A DNA stretch of 64,000 nucleotides. It comes from Flavobacterium terrigena. Lineage in GTDB: Bacteria; Bacteroidota; Bacteroidia; Flavobacteriales; Flavobacteriaceae. A model generated the notes under the pieces. It did no database searches and was not told the origin of the DNA. It saw only the letters and a program-made list of their open reading frames with translations. Positions 26,460 through 35,254 of this stretch are shown here, piece after piece. The stretch covers positions 1 to 64,000 of the forward strand of contig NZ_FNYA01000006.1 in the NCBI RefSeq assembly GCF_900108955.1, in the 5' to 3' direction. The first letter of the stretch is position 1, and the number at the start of each line of letters is the position of its first letter. The position numbers and the translations under genes are program-made.

Positions 26460-28487
26460 ATGACAACAAGCACAATTCTATTAATACTACTTTCAGTAAT
26501 TATTTCTGGAGCTGTTGCATTTTATCAATATTTATTTAAAGCCGATAACCAAAACAAAACAAATTGGTTATTGGCTTTTTTGCGTTTTATTTCGGTGTTT
26601 TCTTTACTTTTATTACTAATTAACCCCGTAATTTCAAGAAAATCAATTGAAACTAACAAAATTCCTTTAGCTATTGTTGCTGATAATTCTCGTTCGATTA
26701 CAGAATTAAAAGCAAATGATGTAGAAAAGCAATTATTTGAAAAATTGTCTTCCAATTCGGCTTTAAAGGATAAATTCGAAATTCAAACCTATTCTTTTGA
26801 TGAAGAGTTTTTTGCTGGAAAGCCATTAGATTTTAAAGGAAATCAATCAAATATCGATAATGTTGCTACAAATTTGAAGCAATTAAACAAAAATGCCTTT
26901 TATCCAATTGTTTTATTAACGGACGGAAATCAAACTATTGGAAACGATTACGTGTATAGTTTTCAGGAAACTGCAAGTGTTTTTCCAGTTATTTTAGGTG
27001 ATACAACAACGACTTTCGATTTAAAAATAAATCAGCTTAACGCGAATAAATACGCATTTCTAAAGAATAAATTTCCAGTTGAAGTATTCTTGCAATACAA
27101 TGGAAATAAAGCCATTTCAGCCAATTTTTCTATTGAAAAAAATGGTAAGAAAATATCAAGTCAAACTATCAACTTCGATAAAAAGAATAAAGTACAATCA
27201 GTACAAATTTTATTAGAAGCGGATAGAGTAGGGCTGCAAAAATATAAAGCAGTAATTTCTTCTGCAACGAAAGAAAAAAACACGTACAATAACGTCAAAA
27301 ATTTCGCTGTTGAAGTAATTGATCAAAGAAAAGAAATTGCTATCATTTCGGATATTTCTCATCCCGATTTAGGTGCTTTGAAACGCGCAATTGAATCTAA
27401 TGCACAACGTAAAGTAACTTTGCTTAAAACAAATTCAATCAGTGATTTAAAAAAATATAATTTATTGGTTTTATATCAGCCAACTGCTTCTTTTAGAAAG
27501 GTTTTTGAGGCGAATAAAAACTTAAGAATTAACACATTTATCGTAACCGGAATGGCAACAGATTTTAATTTATTAAATCAAATACAATCCGATTTAGATT
27601 TCAAATTAACCAATAAAAAAGAAGATTTTACATCATCATTTTTAACTGGATTTAATCTTTTTGCACAAAACGATATTCAGTTTGAACAACTTCCACCTTT
27701 AGAAAATCCTTTCGGAAAAATTACTGAAAAAGGAAGTTTAAATACATTGCTTACTGCCAAAGTGAACGGAATAGAGGTTGGGAATCCTATCTTAACTTTT
27801 TCTGAAAAAGGGAATAGTAGAAGCGCTTATTTATTAGGAGAAAACTCTTGGAAATGGCGAATGGAAAGCCATGTAATGAATCAATCTTATGAAAAATATG
27901 ATCAATTTATTGATAAGATAATTCAGTATTTGTCTACGAATTCAGCTAAAAAATCACTTTTAGTAGAACATGAAAGTTTCTATAATTCTGGAGAAACGAT
28001 TGAAATTTTCGCGCAATATTTCAATAAGAGTTATGAATTGGAAGAAAATGCTAACCTTTCTATCAAATTAACGAACAAGAATACAAAATCGACAAAAAAC
28101 TACAATTTCTCTAAAGCAAATAATGGATATCAAGCTATTTTTGATGGTTTAGAACCTGGTAATTATGCGTTTCAAGTCAAAGAAACAAGTAGTAATGCGA
28201 GTTATAACGGAACTTTTGAAGTATTAGATTTTGATGTGGAAAAACAATTTGTAAATCCAGATGTGTCGAAATTACAACAATTAGCGAATCAGAATAAAGG
28301 TGAAGTCATTCATCCCAACCAAATTGATAAATTGATTCAGAAATTATTAGAAAAAGACACCTATTTACCTGTAGAAAAGTCTTTAATAAAGAATTCTCCA
28401 TTAATCGACTGGATTACTTTACTTGTAATTTTAGCCTTTTCATTAGCTTCTGAATGGTTTACCAGAAAATTTAACGGATTGTTATAA
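26460..28487 (+). CDS. Membrane protein with VWA-like domain
   Basis: A 675-residue protein. Two N-terminal membrane helices (about 4-24 and 37-58) precede a von Willebrand A-like domain with MIDAS motif DNSRS (75-79) and a later LLTDGNQT strand. A long extracytoplasmic part rich in beta strands follows, and the C-terminus has one more helix (about 648-665). The layout resembles the BatA/VWA-CARDB-like proteins of Bacteroidota. The C-terminal segment with NPDVSKLQQLANQNKGEV supports that family. Role and partners are unknown. Confidence 0.78.
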   Translation: MTTSTILLILLSVIISGAVAFYQYLFKADNQNKTNWLLAFLRFISVFSLLLLLINPVISRKSIETNKIPLAIVADNSRSITELKANDVEKQLFEKLSSNSALKDKFEIQTYSFDEEFFAGKPLDFKGNQSNIDNVATNLKQLNKNAFYPIVLLTDGNQTIGNDYVYSFQETASVFPVILGDTTTTFDLKINQLNANKYAFLKNKFPVEVFLQYNGNKAISANFSIEKNGKKISSQTINFDKKNKVQSVQILLEADRVGLQKYKAVISSATKEKNTYNNVKNFAVEVIDQRKEIAIISDISHPDLGALKRAIESNAQRKVTLLKTNSISDLKKYNLLVLYQPTASFRKVFEANKNLRINTFIVTGMATDFNLLNQIQSDLDFKLTNKKEDFTSSFLTGFNLFAQNDIQFEQLPPLENPFGKITEKGSLNTLLTAKVNGIEVGNPILTFSEKGNSRSAYLLGENSWKWRMESHVMNQSYEKYDQFIDKIIQYLSTNSAKKSLLVEHESFYNSGETIEIFAQYFNKSYELEENANLSIKLTNKNTKSTKNYNFSKANNGYQAIFDGLEPGNYAFQVKETSSNASYNGTFEVLDFDVEKQFVNPDVSKLQQLANQNKGEVIHPNQIDKLIQKLLEKDTYLPVEKSLIKNSPLIDWITLLVILAFSLASEWFTRKFNGLL

Positions 28488-28507
28488 GTTTTTCTTTCAT
28501 TTTTCAT

Positions 28508-28515
28508 TAAATTTG
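28508..28515 (+). promoter_or_regulatory. Candidate -7 box immediately before the metal-efflux operon
   Basis: TAAATTTG fits TAnnTTTG but ends only 5 nt before the ATG at 28521. If used, the transcript would start at or beside the start codon. The nearest TTG is 26 bp upstream, longer than the usual spacer, so this is tentative. Confidence 0.35.
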
Positions 28516-28520
28516 TAGTA

Positions 28521-28907
28521 ATGAAAAAGTACATAACTATTTTTCTATTATTAAGTTATTTGTTTTCAATGACTGAATTACATCAGATATTGAAAGCCCC
28601 TTTACTTGTGGAGCATTACTACGAGCACAATGATAAAGAAGAATTATCCGTACTTACTTTTTTAGAAATGCATTATTTAAATGGGAACGTAAAAGATGCA
28701 GATTATGAGAAAGACATGAAATTACCTTTCAAAAATTTTCAAGACAATCATCCAAACGTGGTTTTAAGTTTACCAGAAACTACCAATTTTTTCAATTTTT
28801 TTAGTTATCCAATTTCAGAACAAAAAAGTTTTTCTTTTGAAAATCAAGTAAATACATCCAATTTTCTTACTTCTATTTGGCAACCGCCAAAAACTATTTT
28901 ATCATAA
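28521..28907 (+). CDS. Small exported protein preceding the RND efflux genes
   Basis: A 128-residue protein with a hydrophobic N-terminus (ITIFLLLSYLFSM), followed by TELHQILKAPLLVEHYYEH and a His/Glu-rich stretch that could bind metal. The C-terminus is SIWQPPKTILS. I recall similar short proteins ahead of CzcA-type pumps in Flavobacteria. It is 59 bp upstream of the pump gene. No established function. Confidence 0.7.
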   Translation: MKKYITIFLLLSYLFSMTELHQILKAPLLVEHYYEHNDKEELSVLTFLEMHYLNGNVKDADYEKDMKLPFKNFQDNHPNVVLSLPETTNFFNFFSYPISEQKSFSFENQVNTSNFLTSIWQPPKTILS

Positions 28908-28966
28908 TAAATTATATCAACTGCTCTAGTTGATAATTTCATTATTCATAAAATAAAAATATTCTC

Positions 28967-31900
28967 ATGTTAAATAAAATAATAGAGTTTTCTGTAAAGA
29001 ATAAACTCATCATTGCGTTATTTACCTTTGCTTTAATTGCATTTGGTATTTACAACGTACAGAAATTACCTATTGACGCAGTTCCGGATATTACTAATAA
29101 TCAAGTTCAAGTTATTACAATTGCGCCATCTTTTGGAGCAACAGATATTGAAAGATTAGTAACTTTTCCAATTGAACAAGTCAATAACAACATACCTGGA
29201 TTAAAAGAAATTAGAAGTTTCTCTAGGTTCGGTTTGTCATTAGTAACGATAGTTTTTGATGACGATACAGATATTTATTGGGCACGCCAACAAGTTTCCG
29301 AAAGATTACAACAAGTCCAAAGCCAACTTCCAAAAGGAATGGGAACACCCGAATTAGGGCCAGTTTCTACAGGTTTAGGAGAAATTTATCAATATGTGGT
29401 TCGTCCAGAAAAAGGCTACGAAAAAAAATACGACGCCACAGAATTAAGAACCATTCAGGATTGGATTATTAAAAGACAATTATCTGGTGTTAAAGGTGTA
29501 GCTGAAGTCAGTAGTTTTGGTGGAAAATTAAAACAATTAGAAATTAGTATTCAACCCAATAAGCTAAAAGCGCACGGTATTACAATAAATGATGTTTTTA
29601 ATGCTTTAGAGAGTAATAATCAGAATACAGGAGGAAGTTATATAGAAAAGAACGAAACCGCCTTATTCATTAGAACAGAAGGTTTATTACAATCTAAAGA
29701 AGATATTGAAAACATTGCGCTAACTTCAAAAACAGGAACACCTTTATTTTTAAAAGATATTGCTGAAATCAAAAATGGATATGCTACTCGCTACGGCGCC
29801 ATGTGTTATAACGATCAAGGCGAAGTTTCTGGTGCGATTGTGATGATGCTAAAAGGCGCAAACAGTAGTGAAGTTATCAAAAATGTAAAAGAACGAATTG
29901 CTCAAATTCAAAAAACGTTGCCAAAAGGCGTCATCATAGAACCGTTTTTAGATCGAACCAAAATGGTTAACAACGCCATCGGAACGGTTGAAAAAAACTT
30001 AATTGAAGGTGCTTTAATCGTAATTTTTGTATTGGTTTTATTCTTAGGAAATTTCAGAGCCGGACTTTTAGTAGCTTCCGTAATTCCATTAGCGATGCTT
30101 TTTGCGATTATTATGATGAATCTATTCGGCGTAAGTGGAAATTTAATGAGTTTAGGCGCGTTAGATTTCGGTTTAATTGTCGATGGCGCAGTAATTATTG
30201 TAGAAGCCGTCATTCATCAAATTTATTCGCATCATAAAAAGGAAAATGCCATTGCATTGACTCAAGAAAATGTTGATCACGAAGTAAAATCGTCTTCTAA
30301 AAAAATGATGAATAGTGCCGTTTTCGGACAAATTATCATCTTAATCGTGTATTTACCCATCTTTTCTTTAGAAGGAATCGAAGGTAAAATGTTCAAACCA
30401 ATGGCGCAAACAGTTGCTTTTGCTTTAATTGGAGCATTTATTTTGTCGTTGACTTATATTCCAATGATGAGTTCAATTGTGTTGAAAAACTTAAAGCACA
30501 ATCCAAATAATTTCTCTGAAAGAATGATGGCGTATTTGGAAAATATCTACCAAAAACGTTTAGTTCAGGCGATTAATAACAAAAGAAAAATTATTATTGC
30601 AACAATTGTCGTGTTTTTTGGTTCGATTGTAGTCATGTCGTTTTTAGGTGGCGAATTTATTCCTGCTTTGGAAGAAGGTGATTTTGCTGTCGATACTCGT
30701 GTACTAACAGGAAGTAATTTAAATACGACAATGGCTTCGACACAAAAAGCCGCTAAAATATTAAAAGACAGATTTCCAGAAGTAGAAAAAGTAGTCACAA
30801 AAATTGGTAGTGGTGAAGTACCAACTGATCCTATGCCAATGGAAGCCAGTGATATGATGGTGATTTTGAAAGATAAAAGCGAATGGACTTCAGCTACAAC
30901 TTTCAATGAATTATCCGAAAAAATGAGCGAGGCTTTAAAAGATGTTCCCGGAATTACGGCCGGATTTCAATATCCTGTACAAATGCGTTTTAACGAGTTA
31001 ATGACAGGTGCGCGACAAGATGTAGTTTGTAAAATTTTTGGTGAAAATTTAGATACACTTTCTATTTATGCTAGTAAAGTCGGTAAAATTGTAAAAACCA
31101 TTCAAGGCACAAAAGATTTATACGAAGAACCAATTGGAGGTATGCCACAAGTGGTTATTAACTACAAACGACCAGTAATGGCGCAATATGGTTTAAGTGT
31201 AAATGAAATCAATAGGGTAGTGAATACCGCTTTTGCAGGTCAAAGTGCAGGTTTGCTTTTCGAAGGTGAAAAACGTTTCGACTTGGTTGTAAAATTGAAT
31301 AATACCGAGAAAAAAGACTTAATTGACATCGAAAATCTATTAATTCCAACCAAAACTGGTGCAACTATTCCGCTTTATGTTTTAGCTGATGTGAAAATTA
31401 TTAGCGGTCCAAATCAAATTCAACGTGAAGATGCCAAAAGAAGAATTGTAGTTGGTTTCAATGCCGATAGAGATGTGCAAAGTTTAGTTGGTGAATTAGA
31501 AAAAGAAATTAATGCTAAAATTAAATTTCCACCAGGCTATTATATCACGTACGGTGGAAGTTTCGAAAATTTAAACGCCGCAAAAGACAGATTGATGATT
31601 GCAGTTCCTATATCCTTAATCTTGATCTTTTTAATGTTATATTTCGCTTTCAAATCTATCAAACAAGCATTACTAATTTATACAGCAATTCCTTTATCAA
31701 CAATAGGCGGAATCTTATTTTTAGCGGCTCGCGGAATGCCTTTTAGTATTAGTGCTGGAATTGGATTTATTGCACTTTTTGGTGTCGCCGTTTTAAACGG
31801 AATTGTACTAATTGCCGAATTTAATTCGCAAAAAGCAAGTGGAAATACAGATACAATTAGAGTGATTATGAACGGAACCAAAAAACGTCTTCGTCCCATT

Positions 31901-33292
31901 TTAATGACAGCTTTTGTAGCATCATTAGGGTTTTTACCAATGGCGATTAGTAATGGTTCTGGTGCTGAAGTACAACGTCCATTAGCAACTGTAGTAATTG
32001 GTGGCTTACTAATTGCAACTTTTTTAACCTTGTTTATTTTACCGATTTTGTACTTGGTATTCGAACAAAAATCTGAAATCAAAATGAATAAAAATGCAGT
32101 TTTATCAATCTTCTTTTTAGTAGGAACTTTCACTTCGTTTTCACAAAATAAAATGACGTTGGAACAAGCTTTAAATCTCGGAATTTCAAATAATATTCAA
32201 TTGAAAACCGAAAAACAAAAAGTGGAAGCGGCTAAAGTTTTAATTCGTTCCGCAAATGAAGTGCCGAGTTTAAACTTAGTTGGTGAAATCGGACAATTAA
32301 ATAGTGCTTATACCGATAATAGATTTGGTGTTTCTCAAAATATTAGTTTTCCATTTGTAAACGCTAAGAAAAAGGAATGGTTTGAAAAACAAGCAGAAAT
32401 GGCTCAAATGAACTATAAATATTCTGAAAATGCCCTAAAAAAGGAAATTACACAAGTTTTTTACGATTTAGTTGTGGTTTCAGAAAAAGAAAAAGTAATG
32501 AAACAAACGGATTCTATTTTCGCAGCTTTTATTCAGAAAGCAAATTTGCGATTGAAATATGGTGAAAGCAATGCTTTAGAAAAAAGTTCTGCTGAATTAT
32601 ACATGGTAAAGATTAAAAATCAAGTCAAATTAATTCAGGAAGAAAAATTTAGAGTCGTGGCGCAATTACAATATTTATTACAAGTTACAGATAATATTGA
32701 ACTGATTTATAAATCTGCCAAAATTGAAAATTTACCTTCACAAGATTTTGTTTCGAATAATGTAGCCTTGCAAATGTTAGCGTTGGAAAAACAAGCCAAT
32801 ACTTCAGTTTTGAAAATTGAAAAATCGGCTTTGATTCCTGATGTTGCTGTCGGATATTTTAGTACAACCATGCAAGGAAATGGCGCAGATAATAATTTTT
32901 ATGGAAAAAATGACAGATTTCAATCGTTTCAATTGAGTTTAGGAATTCCTGTTTTTAATTCGGCCAACAAAGCCCGACAAAAAGCAATTAAAATGAACGA
33001 AACCATTCTAAACGATAAAACAACGATGCAACAACAAGAATTGCAAAAAATATGGAATACGTATTCTGTGAAACATACTAATAATCAGGAAGTTTTATCA
33101 TATTACGAAACGGTTGTTTTGCCAAATACCAATTCAATTATCGCAAATGCAAACAAGCAAATTTTAAATGGAGATATTAATTTTATGGAATGGTCGTGGA
33201 CAATGAACCAAGCGCTTGAAGCGAAATCAGATTATTTTGATAAAATTCAATCGTATAATAACAATATTATCCAAATCTTGTATTTCAATTAA
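28967..33292 (+). CDS. CzcA/CusA-type heavy-metal RND pump fused to a TolC-type outer membrane factor
   Basis: A 1441-residue fusion. Residues 1-1039 form a full HME-family RND transporter with twelve-helix layout; the proton-relay residues in TM4 are Asp400, Asp406 and Glu413 (ALDFGLIVDGAVIIVEA), the pattern of Zn/Co/Cd exporters. From Met1040 a TolC/CzcC-like outer membrane efflux domain follows (MTLEQALNLGISNNIQ onward). At the junction a signal-peptide-like segment is kept in frame. It works with the adaptor encoded next. The metal is inferred from family only. Confidence 0.93.
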   Translation: MLNKIIEFSVKNKLIIALFTFALIAFGIYNVQKLPIDAVPDITNNQVQVITIAPSFGATDIERLVTFPIEQVNNNIPGLKEIRSFSRFGLSLVTIVFDDDTDIYWARQQVSERLQQVQSQLPKGMGTPELGPVSTGLGEIYQYVVRPEKGYEKKYDATELRTIQDWIIKRQLSGVKGVAEVSSFGGKLKQLEISIQPNKLKAHGITINDVFNALESNNQNTGGSYIEKNETALFIRTEGLLQSKEDIENIALTSKTGTPLFLKDIAEIKNGYATRYGAMCYNDQGEVSGAIVMMLKGANSSEVIKNVKERIAQIQKTLPKGVIIEPFLDRTKMVNNAIGTVEKNLIEGALIVIFVLVLFLGNFRAGLLVASVIPLAMLFAIIMMNLFGVSGNLMSLGALDFGLIVDGAVIIVEAVIHQIYSHHKKENAIALTQENVDHEVKSSSKKMMNSAVFGQIIILIVYLPIFSLEGIEGKMFKPMAQTVAFALIGAFILSLTYIPMMSSIVLKNLKHNPNNFSERMMAYLENIYQKRLVQAINNKRKIIIATIVVFFGSIVVMSFLGGEFIPALEEGDFAVDTRVLTGSNLNTTMASTQKAAKILKDRFPEVEKVVTKIGSGEVPTDPMPMEASDMMVILKDKSEWTSATTFNELSEKMSEALKDVPGITAGFQYPVQMRFNELMTGARQDVVCKIFGENLDTLSIYASKVGKIVKTIQGTKDLYEEPIGGMPQVVINYKRPVMAQYGLSVNEINRVVNTAFAGQSAGLLFEGEKRFDLVVKLNNTEKKDLIDIENLLIPTKTGATIPLYVLADVKIISGPNQIQREDAKRRIVVGFNADRDVQSLVGELEKEINAKIKFPPGYYITYGGSFENLNAAKDRLMIAVPISLILIFLMLYFAFKSIKQALLIYTAIPLSTIGGILFLAARGMPFSISAGIGFIALFGVAVLNGIVLIAEFNSQKASGNTDTIRVIMNGTKKRLRPILMTAFVASLGFLPMAISNGSGAEVQRPLATVVIGGLLIATFLTLFILPILYLVFEQKSEIKMNKNAVLSIFFLVGTFTSFSQNKMTLEQALNLGISNNIQLKTEKQKVEAAKVLIRSANEVPSLNLVGEIGQLNSAYTDNRFGVSQNISFPFVNAKKKEWFEKQAEMAQMNYKYSENALKKEITQVFYDLVVVSEKEKVMKQTDSIFAAFIQKANLRLKYGESNALEKSSAELYMVKIKNQVKLIQEEKFRVVAQLQYLLQVTDNIELIYKSAKIENLPSQDFVSNNVALQMLALEKQANTSVLKIEKSALIPDVAVGYFSTTMQGNGADNNFYGKNDRFQSFQLSLGIPVFNSANKARQKAIKMNETILNDKTTMQQQELQKIWNTYSVKHTNNQEVLSYYETVVLPNTNSIIANANKQILNGDINFMEWSWTMNQALEAKSDYFDKIQSYNNNIIQILYFN

Positions 33293-33309
33293 AATTTAAA
33301 CAGAATCAT

Positions 33310-34434
33310 ATGAAAAATATATATTTAGTACTGATTTTAGCTTTAACAATAGCTTGTCAGTCGAAAAAAGAAGAAATAGTAACTGAAACTGCTGTTAAAG
33401 AAAATGTGGTAGAATTGACTAAAAATCAATTAGATAATTCGAAAATTAAAATTGGAAGTTTAACAAATACTTCGCTTTCAAGTACCATAAAAGTAAATGG
33501 TAAAATTACTTTAGCGCCAAATGCGATGGCAAGTGTAAGTATGCCACTTGGCGGATATATTAAAAATATCAAAGTTATGCCTGGAATGGTAATTGGAAAA
33601 GGTCAAATTTTAGCAGTTATTGAAGATCAATCGTATGTTCAAATTCAGCAAGATTATTTAACGACTAAGCAACAATTGGCTTATGCTTCAAAGGATTTTG
33701 CGCGTCAAAAAGAATTAAATTCCTCGCAAGCCGTTAGCGAAAAGAATTACCAATTAGCAGAAAGTGAATACGCCAAACAAAGAATTACTTTAAAGTCGTT
33801 AGAGGAAAAATTGAAATTAATTCATATCAATCCAGCTTCATTAACTTCGAATACGATTTCAAAATCCGTAAATATTTATGCGCCAATTTCTGGAATGGTT
33901 ACAAAAATTGATGTAAATATTGGAAAATACGTGAATGCAACCGATATGTTATTTCAAATTATGGATAACCAAAGCATGTATGCAAAAATAAATGTGTTTG
34001 AAAAAGATGCGGCTAATTTAGCAATCGGACAAAAAATAAAAGTTTACACGAATACGCAACCAGATGTTTTTTATGAAACGAAAATTGAGTTTGTAAACAA
34101 AAGTTATTCCGATGAAAATGCGATTGAAGTCTATGCGAAAATTTCAAATACAACGAAAAAACTTATTCCAGGAAATTACATAAATGCCATAATTCAATTT
34201 GATAATAATAATGCGTATATTGTGAATAATGATGCCATTGTAGATTTTGAAGATAAGAAATTCGTGTTTGTTCAAGATGCAAATAAAAATTCTTTCTCTA
34301 TGCAAGAAGTACAAATTGGAATTGTAACTGATAAGGTTTCGGAAATTAGAAACTATGAAGCTTTTCAAAACAAAAAAATAGTGATTAGTGACGCTTACAC
34401 TTTGTTAATGGTTTTGAAAAACAAAGAAGAGTAA
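33310..34434 (+). CDS. RND efflux periplasmic adaptor (CzcB/CusB-like) lipoprotein
   Basis: A 374-residue membrane-fusion protein with lipobox LTIAC (Cys16). It has the lipoyl half-motifs LGGYIKNIKVMPGMVIGKGQ and IYAPISGMVTKI around a coiled-coil hairpin (about 110-165) and a beta-barrel region after it. It links the inner membrane pump to the outer membrane factor. It is 17 bp downstream of the pump fusion, so the operon encodes a complete tripartite system. Confidence 0.93.
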   Translation: MKNIYLVLILALTIACQSKKEEIVTETAVKENVVELTKNQLDNSKIKIGSLTNTSLSSTIKVNGKITLAPNAMASVSMPLGGYIKNIKVMPGMVIGKGQILAVIEDQSYVQIQQDYLTTKQQLAYASKDFARQKELNSSQAVSEKNYQLAESEYAKQRITLKSLEEKLKLIHINPASLTSNTISKSVNIYAPISGMVTKIDVNIGKYVNATDMLFQIMDNQSMYAKINVFEKDAANLAIGQKIKVYTNTQPDVFYETKIEFVNKSYSDENAIEVYAKISNTTKKLIPGNYINAIIQFDNNNAYIVNNDAIVDFEDKKFVFVQDANKNSFSMQEVQIGIVTDKVSEIRNYEAFQNKKIVISDAYTLLMVLKNKEE

Positions 34435-34510
34435 AAAATATTCATTTTAAAAACAAATTTTTAATTATTACATAAAATATTTATATCAATAACTAATAAA
34501 AATAAAAATT

Positions 34511-35014
34511 ATGAACGATGCACACTTACATTTATTGATAAACCATTTTCCAATCATTGGTTTATTTTTCGGATTTTTAATTCTTCTATTCGGAATGATT
34601 AAGAAAAATGCAACATTAAAATCAACAGCTTACATTATTTTTATTTCTTGTATGATTATGGGGAAAATCTCAATGATGACAGGCGATAAAGCAGAACATT
34701 CAGTTGAAGAAATGGCTGGTTTTTCTCATGATTATATCCACGAACATGAAGAAGCTGCGGAACTTTTTATGAAGCCTTTATATATTTTAGGTTTGGTTTC
34801 TATTTTTGGACTAGTTGCTTTATCAAAAAAACGTGAAAATGAAAAATTTGTTTCAATTTGTGCGATGTTAATTGCTGTAATTTGCTTATTTCTTTCCAAA
34901 AATGTAGGAACTTCTGGTGGAGAAATTCGTCATACGGAAATTAGAGAAAACACTAATATTAGCAATACACCAGAAGCGAATAAATCAACTGAAAGTGACG
35001 ATGATAATCAATAA
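34511..35014 (+). CDS. His-rich membrane protein, DUF2231-like
   Basis: A 167-residue protein with about four transmembrane helices (14-32, 38-53, 88-103, 113-128). It starts HLHLLINHFPIIGLFF, a pattern seen in DUF2231-type membrane proteins, and has a His/Glu-rich loop (SHDYIHEHEEA) and a polar acidic tail. The histidines could bind heme or metal. It lies 76 bp after the adaptor gene and may be part of the metal-efflux unit. Confidence 0.65.
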   Translation: MNDAHLHLLINHFPIIGLFFGFLILLFGMIKKNATLKSTAYIIFISCMIMGKISMMTGDKAEHSVEEMAGFSHDYIHEHEEAAELFMKPLYILGLVSIFGLVALSKKRENEKFVSICAMLIAVICLFLSKNVGTSGGEIRHTEIRENTNISNTPEANKSTESDDDNQ

Positions 35015-35038
35015 ATAAAAAATTAATTTTAAAAATAA

Positions 35039-35071
35039 TTTGTTTATTAAAAATTAATGAACATATATTTG
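35039..35071 (+). promoter_or_regulatory. Promoter of the histidine operon
   Basis: TTTG (35039-35042), a 21-bp spacer, then TATATTTG (35064-35071). This fits the Bacteroidota primary-sigma consensus TTTG-N~19-TAnnTTTG. Transcription should begin near 35078, about 13 nt before the leader-peptide ATG. Confidence 0.75.
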
Positions 35072-35090
35072 CAAAACAATAAGACAAAAA

Positions 35091-35147
35091 ATGTTTACAA
35101 ATTCATTACATCATATCCATCATTTTTCCCACGCTCAAGCGAGGTAA
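35091..35147 (+). CDS. hisL: Histidine-operon leader peptide
   Basis: An 18-codon ORF reads MFTNSLHHIHHFSHAQAR, with five histidines at positions 7, 8, 10, 11 and 14. It lies between a good promoter and a terminator hairpin directly ahead of hisG. Such a His-run is what a translation-sensing attenuator needs: slow decoding at the His codons reports scarcity of charged tRNA-His. Its final codons (GCT CAA GCG) carry the sequence that can pair with the terminator's 5' arm. It is too short for usual gene callers. Known family logic: his leader peptides of Proteobacteria. Confidence 0.82.
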   Translation: MFTNSLHHIHHFSHAQAR

Positions 35148-35193
35148 TTTTGGTATGTGTGTAAAACAAATATAAATTACAAACCCGTTTGAG
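35134..35193 (+). promoter_or_regulatory. Predicted antiterminator pairing of the his attenuator
   Basis: CTCAAGC (35134-35140), inside the last leader codons, can pair with GTTTGAG (35187-35193), the 5' arm of the terminator, through six standard pairs and one G-U pair. TCAAGCG at 35135-35141 copies the terminator's 3' arm (35198-35204), so the two compete for the same partner. A ribosome stalled at the early His codons leaves 35134-35140 free, allowing antitermination. Confidence 0.65.
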
Positions 35194-35214
35194 TCAATCA
35201 AGCGGGTTTTTTTT
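35181..35214 (+). terminator. Attenuator terminator upstream of hisG
   Basis: A 12-bp stem (35181-35192 with 35198-35209) contains ACCCG/CGGGT and one G-U pair, with loop GTCAA. An eight-base T run covers 35207-35214. It lies 40 bp before the hisG ATG, so when formed it would stop transcription before the operon. Confidence 0.88.
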
Positions 35215-35254
35215 ATTCCTTCTCTTTTGGCTCGAACTCAATTTTAAAACTAAA

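Noticed and set aside
35189..35254. In-frame TTG extension of hisG
   Set aside because: It lies within the attenuator terminator hairpin, and the conserved HisG N-terminus begins at the ATG at 35255.
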